Shown one piece after another: positions 1 through 5,667 of a stretch of 5,667 nt of DNA (positions are counted from its first letter, which is position 1; every line of letters begins with the position of its first letter). The notes below the pieces were generated by a model. The model did no database searches and was not told the origin of the DNA. It saw only the letters and a program-made list of their open reading frames with translations. Origin of the DNA: Paraglaciecola arctica (GTDB lineage Bacteria; Pseudomonadota; Gammaproteobacteria; Enterobacterales; Alteromonadaceae); assembly GCA_003232445.1 (NCBI GenBank), contig QIJM01000200.1, forward strand, positions 1 to 5,667. Reading direction: 5' to 3'. The position numbers and the translations under genes were made by a program.

Positions 1-662
1 CCATGCCACAAGACTCGAAGTTGCTCTAACGATTCAATTTGTTCTAAACCTGATGGTGACATATTCACATATTGTTTAATAAAGCCTGCACGATAAGCAT
101 AAATACCAATATGCCGAAAGTAAAAGTCGCCTATCTCATCGATGCTGTCTGAATCAAGAAAACGCGCTCTATCATAAGGGATAGTCGAACGTGAGAAATA
201 CATGGCATAACCTTGTTTATCCATCACAACCTTAACGGTATTAGGGTCAAACGCTTCTTCTACATCAGTAATTTTAACCGCCAGGGTGGCCATTTCAGCT
301 TGCTGGTGATTATGTAAATTCTCGGCCACTTGTAGGATATTTTCAGCAGGGATAAAAGGTTCATCACCCTGCACATTCACCACCAACTCATGGGACAACA
401 TGTTTTGTAAGTCGACCACTTCAGCCAGACGTTCTGTGCCTGATACGTGGTGCGCGCCTGTCATACAATATTTGCCGCCAAAGTCATTTACCGCTTTGGC
501 GATCCTGATATCATCGGTAGCCACTAAAATATTGCTGGCTCCTGATTCTTGTGCGCGCTCATATACATGTTGCACCATAGGTTTACCTTGTATTTCTACT
601 AAAGGTTTACCTGGGAACCGACTGGACGCGTATCGTGCAGGAATAATGACACTAAATTGCAT
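1..662 (-). CDS. kdsB: CMP-KDO synthetase (3-deoxy-manno-octulosonate cytidylyltransferase), C-terminus cut by window edge
   Basis: KdsB transfers CMP from CTP to KDO in the cytoplasm, giving the CMP-KDO used to add KDO to lipid A precursor. I translated 220 codons from the ATG at 662-660 to the window edge with no stop or frameshift. The N-terminus MQFSVIIPARYASSRFPGKP is the classic nucleotide-binding start of the family. It is followed by VATDD (about 47-51), SGTERLAEVVD (about 74-84), NVQGDEP (about 96-102, with the metal-binding Asp of the family), a YFSRSTIPYDR segment, FRHIGIYAYRAGFI, and SGLEQIESLEQLRVLW close to the edge. The family is about 250 residues long, so roughly 28-30 are missing, including the conserved GVDTPEDL-type tail. 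The start is supported by GAAGAGG seven bases upstream and by agreement with the E. coli N-terminus as I recall it. It is the last gene of the cluster visible here, 38 bases after the zinc-ribbon gene. Confidence 0.97.
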   Translation of the reverse strand, partial: MQFSVIIPARYASSRFPGKPLVEIQGKPMVQHVYERAQESGASNILVATDDIRIAKAVNDFGGKYCMTGAHHVSGTERLAEVVDLQNMLSHELVVNVQGDEPFIPAENILQVAENLHNHQQAEMATLAVKITDVEEAFDPNTVKVVMDKQGYAMYFSRSTIPYDRARFLDSDSIDEIGDFYFRHIGIYAYRAGFIKQYVNMSPSGLEQIESLEQLRVLWH

Positions 663-669
663 AGGTAAA

Positions 670-676
670 CCTCTTC
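670..676 (-). promoter_or_regulatory. Ribosome-binding site of kdsB
   Basis: The minus strand reads GAAGAGG here, seven bases before the kdsB ATG at 662-660. It is the clearest Shine-Dalgarno sequence in the window. It fixes the kdsB start and suggests that kdsB is translated independently rather than by coupling to the preceding gene. Confidence 0.7.
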
Positions 677-700
677 AATAAAAATCGCCAGCTAACAGCG

Positions 701-904
701 CTAGTCATTTTTTAACAGTTGTTCCATTTCTTCGCTAGACACATGTTTGGCTTCTGACTCCAATAACACCGGTATATTTTCCCGAATAGGATAAACCATA
801 CGGTCGAATTTACAGATAAGCTGTGCCTGCTTATTTTGGTATAACAATTTACCCTTACAAATTGGGCAGGCTAGGATATCTAACAATTTTTTATCAAAGG
901 CCAT
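701..904 (-). CDS. ycaR: UPF0434/Trm112-like small zinc-ribbon protein (YcaR type)
   Basis: A 67-residue protein of the UPF0434 family, slightly longer than E. coli YcaR (about 60). The sequence shows an N-terminal KLLDILACPICKGKL with C13 and C16, a third cysteine at C31 in LICKFDRMVYPIRENIPVLL, and an acidic tail. The fourth ribbon position is Asp (D34), as I recall it also is in E. coli YcaR, so this is not a degenerate copy. The fold resembles Trm112, which in eukaryotes and archaea activates methyltransferases. In bacteria the role is unsettled, and I do not assign one. Its ATG shares one base with the lpxK stop (TAATG at 906-902), and AAGAG lies six bases upstream inside the last lpxK codons. 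Lying between lpxK and kdsB is the usual place for this family and supports the call. It ends in TAG. Confidence 0.93.
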   Translation of the reverse strand: MAFDKKLLDILACPICKGKLLYQNKQAQLICKFDRMVYPIRENIPVLLESEAKHVSSEEMEQLLKND

Positions 905-1914
905 TATTTTCTCTTACTTTGTTTTTTGTCCGCAGCCACTTGCTTTAATTTTTGCAAGAGTTGCGATTCAAATTGACTGGTTAAACTAGCACTGACAGGC
1001 AAATACCAACAATCATCATGCGCTATCTGGGTACATTTTACTGCATCTTTTTCTGTCATGATCACGGTTGTGCTAGGAATATCTTTTTCACTAAAAGCAT
1101 GATGATCAACAAAGCTTATTTTATCTTTTAGCTTAACTTGCTTTTTTTCTAACAAAGAAAAGAAGCGTTGCGGGTTACCTATTCCGGCCAGTGCGGCGAT
1201 AGGCGAGGTTAAATCGTTTATCGATAGACTTTTATTAGGGTGTTTAACGTTTATCAATTTCCCAGCTTCCAGTGACATTAAATATTCACCATTTGTGACT
1301 GGGCCTCCATTTAACACCAAAAAATCAACGGTATCTAAACGCCACAAACCTTCACGCAAGGGACCGGCTGGTAATAACAGTTTATTGCCACAGCGCCTTT
1401 GGCCATCCATCACCACAATCTCGATATCTCTATTTAACGCATAATGCTGCAAACCGTCATCACAAATAATCACATCACATTTATGATTGTCGACTAGTTC
1501 CATCGCCCCTCTTGGGCGAACAGGATCAACCAGCAAAGGGCAGTTAATATGCCGACGCATCAATATAGCTTCGTCGCCAACCAAATCGACCAAGCTACTG
1601 TTATCAACAATCATGGGATAGCTGGCCTTTTTTCCACCATAACCTCGGCTTAACACTCCAGGGTGATAACCTTCTTGCCTTAAACGTTTAGCTAAATGCA
1701 TCACTAGCGGCGTTTTACCATTACCACCTACACTGATGTTACCCACCACAATGACCGGCACAGGAATATCAACTGAAGGCTTAATCTGTGATCGAAATAA
1801 CGTTCTGCGCAACGCAGACAATAACCAAAACAGCGCGGTTAATGGTAATAACAAAATGATAACAGGCCAATGATACCAACGCGGTGAATACCAAATATTG
1901 TCTACCCAGCTCAC
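904..1914 (-). CDS. lpxK: Tetraacyldisaccharide 4'-kinase
   Basis: LpxK phosphorylates the 4' position of tetraacyldisaccharide-1-phosphate with ATP, giving lipid IVA, the sixth step of the Raetz pathway, on the cytoplasmic face of the inner membrane. The protein is 336 residues, normal for the family. A hydrophobic N-terminal segment (about 17-34) fits the membrane anchor. The P-loop GNISVGGNGKTP lies at 58-69, SRGYGGK at 89-95, GDE at 113-115, VRPRGA at 132-137, DDGLQHY at 152-158, LPAGPLRE at 181-188, GIGNPQRFF at 244-252 and MTEKDAVK at 286-293, all family hallmarks. The start is GTG (1914-1912), overlapping the msbA stop as GTGA. It is chosen because WVDNIWYSPRWY lines up with the E. coli N-terminus and no better start is visible. 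There is no strong ribosome-binding site, so translational coupling to msbA is likely. The C-terminus is a short basic tail. Confidence 0.97.
   Translation of the reverse strand: MSWVDNIWYSPRWYHWPVIILLLPLTALFWLLSALRRTLFRSQIKPSVDIPVPVIVVGNISVGGNGKTPLVMHLAKRLRQEGYHPGVLSRGYGGKKASYPMIVDNSSLVDLVGDEAILMRRHINCPLLVDPVRPRGAMELVDNHKCDVIICDDGLQHYALNRDIEIVVMDGQRRCGNKLLLPAGPLREGLWRLDTVDFLVLNGGPVTNGEYLMSLEAGKLINVKHPNKSLSINDLTSPIAALAGIGNPQRFFSLLEKKQVKLKDKISFVDHHAFSEKDIPSTTVIMTEKDAVKCTQIAHDDCWYLPVSASLTSQFESQLLQKLKQVAADKKQSKRK
911..915 (-). promoter_or_regulatory. Ribosome-binding site of the zinc-ribbon gene, inside the lpxK 3' end
   Basis: The minus strand reads AAGAG six bases before the ATG at 904-902. 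It lies in the Ser-Lys-Arg-Lys codons that end lpxK, so translation of lpxK runs over the site. This fits stop-start coupling at TAATG. Confidence 0.5.
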
Positions 1915-3683
1915 TTGGCGACTAGCTCATCGTCAAACTGCATATTATACAATTGTGAATAAGTGCCATTTTGCGCCAGTAAACTTTGATGATTACCCTG
2001 CTCGATAATTTCACCCGCCTCGATCACTAAAATAGTATCGGCGTTTTCAATAGTCGATAACCTGTGAGCTACCACTATGCTAGTGCGGTTTTGTTGTAAT
2101 TGTTCGAGTGCATCTTGGATCAGTCGTTCTGATTCTGTATCTAAGGCTGAGGTGGCTTCGTCTAATATCAAAATAGGTGCGTCTAATAACAAGGCACGGG
2201 CAATCGCTAACCGTTGACGCTGACCACCAGATAACATAAAACCATTTTCACCTACTATGGTATCCAAGCCTTCAGGTAACTGTTCCAAAAATTCCAGCAC
2301 ATGAGCTGTTTTAGCCGCGGCCAGTATTTGTTCACGGCTAACTTTACCTTCTGAACCATATGCAATGTTGTTGGCAATGCTGTCATTAAATAACACTACA
2401 TGTTGTGAAACCAAAGCAAACTGTCGGCGTAAATCTTTTAGTGGCATATCTTTTAACAATATATCGTCTAAAAGTATTTCGCCTGTTTGATTGTCGTAGA
2501 AACGCGTTAGCAAACTTGAAATAGTTGATTTACCACTTCCAGAGCGGCCTACCAAAGCAAAAGTTTGGCCGGGCTCGACTGAGAATGAAATATCTTTCAG
2601 TGCTGGGGCATCCTTGGAAGGATAACTAAAGGTCACATTCTTAAACTCGATTTTTCCCGCAACCCTGTCAACACTATGGGTGCCTTTGTCTTCTTCAACC
2701 TGCTGATCTAACACTTCGAAAATACTTACACAGGCCGCCATGCCTTTTTGGAATTCGCTGTTTACAGTAGTGAGTTGCTTAAGAGGTTTTAACAGCATGG
2801 TCATAAACACCACCACACTAACAAATACGCCAGGTGTGAGTGATTTAACCAAATCAGGATAACTTGCTATATAAAGCACTACGGCCAAAGCGAAAGACGC
2901 AATCACTTGTATCGACGATACACTGAGGATTTTGGCGATAATTAACTTCATATTTTGTTGGCGATTATTATTATTTTGCTCGGCAAAACGTTTATCTTCA
3001 AACGCTTGCCCGCCAAACATCAGCACCACTTTATGCCCTTTAATGACTTGCTCAACGGCAGAAGTTAAGCCGCCCATGGCATCTTGAATACGTTTACTGA
3101 CCAACCTAAAACGCTTGCTTACCACAGACACAATCACTGCTACCAAAGGGCCAATCAACACAAAGATAAGTGATAACTGCCACGAGTAATAAAACATCGC
3201 AAACAGCAAGCCGATAACAAAAGCCCCATCTCTTACCAGCGTGAGTAACGCTTTACCTGCAGCATTAGAGACTTGTTCAGTGTCGTATATCACCTTAGAA
3301 ATAAGTTGCCCTGTGCCGTTGTTATCATGAAATTCAACAGGCAAGTGAATATATCGACTAAACAATTGCTGGCGTAACCGCATCACAACGTGGTTACCAA
3401 TCCACGCAATGGTATAAGTACCGAGAAAGTTCAAAATGCCGCGCAATACAAAAATGGGCACAATAAAATAAGCGGCTAAACGCAGGTACTCGTAATCCCC
3501 TTTTCCTAAACTGTCATCCACAATAGGTTTAAGTTGCGCAACCACAGCTACATCAATGGCCGAATAGCCAATCATGCCAACAACGGCGATAAAAAAGGCA
3601 AATTTAAAATCTTTAAGGTAGACGCTAAATCGTCTAAATATATTAGGCGGTACTTGAGTGCCCGAATCTGTCTGTGTGCTCAT
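1911..3683 (-). CDS. msbA: Lipid A/LPS flippase, ABC transporter with fused membrane and ATPase domains
   Basis: MsbA is a homodimeric ABC exporter that flips core-lipid A from the inner to the outer leaflet of the inner membrane using ATP. From the ATG at 3683-3681 it is 590 residues (E. coli 582). Six membrane segments can be seen at roughly 28-50, 70-92, 148-165, 169-189, 252-274 and 281-302. The ATPase domain shows Walker A GRSGSGKST at 379-387, Q-loop Q427 in LVSQ, signature LSGGQ at 484-488, Walker B ILILDE at 504-509, D-loop SALD at 512-515 and switch His H540. FYYSWQLS, KGHKVVLMFGGQ and the FQKGMAAC segment match MsbA rather than a generic exporter. The frame stays open to a TTG at 3752, which would add 23 residues. 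I prefer the ATG because the family N-terminus then aligns (IFRRF near residue 15), although the ribosome-binding site before it is poor. The stop TGA overlaps the lpxK GTG. Confidence 0.97.
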   Translation of the reverse strand: MSTQTDSGTQVPPNIFRRFSVYLKDFKFAFFIAVVGMIGYSAIDVAVVAQLKPIVDDSLGKGDYEYLRLAAYFIVPIFVLRGILNFLGTYTIAWIGNHVVMRLRQQLFSRYIHLPVEFHDNNGTGQLISKVIYDTEQVSNAAGKALLTLVRDGAFVIGLLFAMFYYSWQLSLIFVLIGPLVAVIVSVVSKRFRLVSKRIQDAMGGLTSAVEQVIKGHKVVLMFGGQAFEDKRFAEQNNNNRQQNMKLIIAKILSVSSIQVIASFALAVVLYIASYPDLVKSLTPGVFVSVVVFMTMLLKPLKQLTTVNSEFQKGMAACVSIFEVLDQQVEEDKGTHSVDRVAGKIEFKNVTFSYPSKDAPALKDISFSVEPGQTFALVGRSGSGKSTISSLLTRFYDNQTGEILLDDILLKDMPLKDLRRQFALVSQHVVLFNDSIANNIAYGSEGKVSREQILAAAKTAHVLEFLEQLPEGLDTIVGENGFMLSGGQRQRLAIARALLLDAPILILDEATSALDTESERLIQDALEQLQQNRTSIVVAHRLSTIENADTILVIEAGEIIEQGNHQSLLAQNGTYSQLYNMQFDDELVAK

Positions 3684-3686
3684 TAA

Positions 3687-3736
3687 ATAACTGTTATCTG
3701 ATGAAAGAGGAAAAACACTTGCTAGTGTAACTGTTA
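3687..3736. repeat. Two copies of the palindromic word TAACAGTTA, 40 bases apart, before msbA
   Basis: On the minus strand TAACAGTTA occurs at 3736-3728 and again at 3696-3688, an exact 9-base direct repeat with a 40-base period. Each copy is itself an inverted repeat (TAAC-A-GTTA). The copy nearest msbA extends to an 11-base perfect palindrome, ATAACAGTTAT (3687-3697), lying 4 to 14 bases before the ATG, where a ribosome-binding site would normally be. The copies could be operator half-sites or chance AT-rich repeats; no known regulator is recognised. Confidence 0.35.
3711..3728 (-). terminator. Weak hairpin with T run between comEC and msbA (possible terminator or attenuator)
   Basis: The minus strand reads ACACT (3728-3724), loop AGCA, AGTGT (3719-3715), then TTTT and CC. 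The stem is a perfect five pairs with two G-C pairs, followed at once by a T run, which is the layout of a Rho-independent terminator. The stem is short and AT-leaning, so it could at best be leaky. A TACACT that might serve as a -10 box overlaps the left arm, so the same bases could instead belong to a weak msbA promoter. Confidence 0.2.
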
Positions 3737-3771
3737 GGACGAAATTCCCCAACTATCAATGAGATATTTTA

Positions 3772-5667
3772 TTAAAAGTGAGTGGAGTTTGCATACCAAT
3801 AAGGATAGATATCCTGTCTAAAGGTTTTGACTAGAATCGGTTTTGGCGAATCATATTGCATAATAAAAGACACTTGGCCTGAGTCAGACGTAGAAAAAAG
3901 TTTGCTCTGTGTGCCCTCGTTATTGTTTACCTGTTCAAATCTATCTAGCACTTCTTGCCTAGGAAAACGCCAGCGATTCATAAAACCCTGACTAAATATC
4001 ACATATTCAGCGCCGACTGTTTGAATAAATCCACTAGAAGAAGAGGTATTACTGCCATGATGTGGTGCCAGCAAAATATCGGCCTGCAATTGTTCTGGAT
4101 AAAAATCAACCAACTGCTTTTCGATACTTTTATCAATATCACCTGGCAATAAAATACTGTGATACTGATCCGATACTTTAATGACACATGAACCATTATT
4201 GTCGTTGTATTTGAGTGCATTGTCTGGCCATAAAGCTTTAATTCTCAAACCTTGCCAATACATATCAAGACCTTGCTGACAATTATCTTGATTAGTCAAA
4301 ACCTTAGATAGCTGAATACCTTTAAGCAATTGGGGCAAACTGCCAGCATGATCGTTATCATCATGGCTGATGAACACTAAATCGACAGTAGAAAATCCCC
4401 TAGCCTGCAAAAGAGGGAGCAACACACTGTCGGCCATATTAAAGCCAGAAGAATAACTTGCGCCCACATCGTAGATAATGACTCGATTATTTTTGCTAAT
4501 TAACACAGCCACCCCCTGCCCCACATCTAATATATCTATCTGCCAAGTATTCGTTCGTTGCGTTAATAAATAGCTAGCTAGTGGCAGCAACAATAAACAT
4601 AGGTATTTTTTATGTAACCAAAAAGAAGGCAAACAGCAAAAAAATACAAACAGGAAGACAGCAAACCACACAGCAGCTGGGAACACAGGTAAATTGAAGT
4701 ATGCACCATCGAGTTTTAGCGCATAATCAAGAAACGTCAGGCCATAACTCACCATTAGGTCTGCTAAAGAAAACAACTCTAGCGCCCAGTCAGGTTTGAC
4801 CGCTAAACAGATCACCGCCAGCAAGCAAATTGGCACCAAGACCATAGTCACTATGGGCACTGCGATTAAATTAACCAAAGGCGAAACGGTTGAGATATAA
4901 GAAAACTGCCAAGCAACTAACGGCAACATCAGCACTGTCAAACATAACTGCACTTTGAACATACCAGACAGTATTTGAATCAAAGAAAAACCGCCTTTTT
5001 TGACCGGCCAACGCCAAAATATAAAACAAATAATTATCACGGCAGAAAAACTTAACCAAAAACTCAATCCAAATATGCTCAATGGGAAAAGTAATACAAA
5101 GCTGCTAAGCCCTAACAAAATTAAACTTTTTGCCCCAAGATGTTTATTCCACAGAAAAAACACACTAAACAAAAGCAACATCAACCATGCTCTAAGAGTA
5201 GGCAAACCAAAACCCGCTAAAGCTGAATAAGCGAGAGTGGTAAAAAGAGTCAACAACATTGCCACGTTATGCAGATTGATATGATGTAAAGAATGAAACC
5301 TGCTTAACAGCCCTCCAGCAATCCATGCTATCAATACATAACTTAAACTCGCGACCAGAGCCAAATGCAGACCTGAGATGGCAATAAGGTGAGCCACACC
5401 CGTTTTTTGTACTAAATGCCAGTCTTCAGGTTGCAACAATCCTCGATAACCAAAAGTCAGTGCTGCTAACCACGAACTATGCGGTAAATCAAAGGCTAAC
5501 ATTCGATTCAGCAATGCTTGTCTAATGGTTTTAACATCGTCAACCAGTTGATTATCAACATTCGATTTGACGTAACCCGTTGCGTTTATGCCTTCACTAA
5601 ACAACCACTGCTGGTAGTTGAACCCCGCCTCATTGGCTAAACCATGAGGCGGTTTAACTTTAACCAA
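3772..5667 (-). CDS. comEC: ComEC/Rec2 DNA-uptake channel protein, N-terminus cut by window edge
   Basis: ComEC forms the inner-membrane channel that takes in single-stranded DNA during natural transformation. The 631 visible residues begin inside the N-terminal domain: NEAGFNYQQWLFSEGINATGYV (about 12-33) is the conserved end of the DUF4131 region. The first codon in the window is TTG and is probably not the start, since full-length relatives (E. coli YcaI about 750) have 100 or more further residues. The competence domain follows, with HLIAISGLHLAL (93-104), GFGLPTLRAWLM (152-163), LSFWLSFSAV (201-210) and about ten membrane segments to residue 367. The C-terminus is a metallo-beta-lactamase-like domain: DVGQG (381-385), HDDNDHAG (435-442, intact HxDxDH), LLPGD (506-510) and APHHGS (534-539), all metal-ligand positions present. 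It ends in TAA at 3774-3772, 88 bases before the msbA ATG. Nothing visible is broken, so the protein could be functional. Confidence 0.95.
   Translation of the reverse strand: MVKVKPPHGLANEAGFNYQQWLFSEGINATGYVKSNVDNQLVDDVKTIRQALLNRMLAFDLPHSSWLAALTFGYRGLLQPEDWHLVQKTGVAHLIAISGLHLALVASLSYVLIAWIAGGLLSRFHSLHHINLHNVAMLLTLFTTLAYSALAGFGLPTLRAWLMLLLFSVFFLWNKHLGAKSLILLGLSSFVLLFPLSIFGLSFWLSFSAVIIICFIFWRWPVKKGGFSLIQILSGMFKVQLCLTVLMLPLVAWQFSYISTVSPLVNLIAVPIVTMVLVPICLLAVICLAVKPDWALELFSLADLMVSYGLTFLDYALKLDGAYFNLPVFPAAVWFAVFLFVFFCCLPSFWLHKKYLCLLLLPLASYLLTQRTNTWQIDILDVGQGVAVLISKNNRVIIYDVGASYSSGFNMADSVLLPLLQARGFSTVDLVFISHDDNDHAGSLPQLLKGIQLSKVLTNQDNCQQGLDMYWQGLRIKALWPDNALKYNDNNGSCVIKVSDQYHSILLPGDIDKSIEKQLVDFYPEQLQADILLAPHHGSNTSSSSGFIQTVGAEYVIFSQGFMNRWRFPRQEVLDRFEQVNNNEGTQSKLFSTSDSGQVSFIMQYDSPKPILVKTFRQDIYPYWYANSTHF

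Noticed and set aside
400..681. 93-codon open frame on the plus strand opposite the kdsB start
   Set aside because: It lies antisense to well-conserved kdsB sequence, its product has no recognisable domain, and kdsB explains the region fully.
680..704. Possible terminator between the zinc-ribbon gene and kdsB (CTAGC/GCTGG arms followed by a T run)
   Set aside because: The stem is only five pairs with a G-T wobble, a seven-base loop and three bases before the T run, and kdsB follows in 38 bases with a good ribosome-binding site, so read-through is more likely.
3955..4220. Open frames of 65 codons (plus) and 73 codons (minus) inside the comEC 3' part
   Set aside because: Both overlap the conserved metallo-beta-lactamase-like domain in other frames and look like shadows with no family resemblance.
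4871..5230. Open frames of 62 codons (minus) and 76 codons (plus) inside the comEC membrane region
   Set aside because: They are alternative-frame readings of codons for membrane segments, with no recognisable domain or ribosome-binding site.
1..5667. A novel defence, mobile or accessory system
   Set aside because: All coding space is taken by conserved housekeeping genes in their usual order. I saw no transposase, integrase, attachment-site repeats, CRISPR-like repeats or structured RNA.

Overview
The window is one block of genes, all on the minus strand, so it is transcribed from right to left. In transcription order it holds comEC (5' end outside the window), msbA, lpxK, a small UPF0434/Trm112-like zinc-ribbon gene (ycaR-type) and kdsB (3' end outside the window). 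Nearly every base is coding. The two real gaps are 88 bases before msbA and 38 bases before kdsB.

The order matches the lipid A/KDO cluster known from E. coli and relatives (ycaI/comEC, msbA, lpxK, ycaQ, ycaR, kdsB), but without ycaQ. Gene content, the AT-leaning composition and the protein sequences point to a gammaproteobacterium, perhaps a marine Alteromonadales member such as a Glaciecola/Paraglaciecola/Alteromonas relative. That taxonomic placement is inference from general resemblance; no search was run.

Four of the genes make a coherent outer-membrane set. LpxK adds the 4'-phosphate to the lipid A precursor. KdsB activates KDO as CMP-KDO for transfer to lipid IVA. MsbA flips the finished core-lipid A across the inner membrane. 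The small zinc-ribbon protein has no settled function but is a regular companion of lpxK and kdsB. ComEC, the inner-membrane DNA-uptake channel, shares the strand and context but acts in a different process. The msbA-lpxK and lpxK-ycaR junctions overlap by 4 bases and 1 base, which suggests translational coupling.

I see no mobile element, CRISPR array, RNA gene or sign of recent transfer. This is mostly an ordinary conserved housekeeping region. The part most worth a second look is the 88-base comEC-msbA gap. It contains two copies of a 9-base palindromic word exactly 40 bases apart, one of them occupying the place where the msbA ribosome-binding site should be, and a small hairpin followed by a T run.
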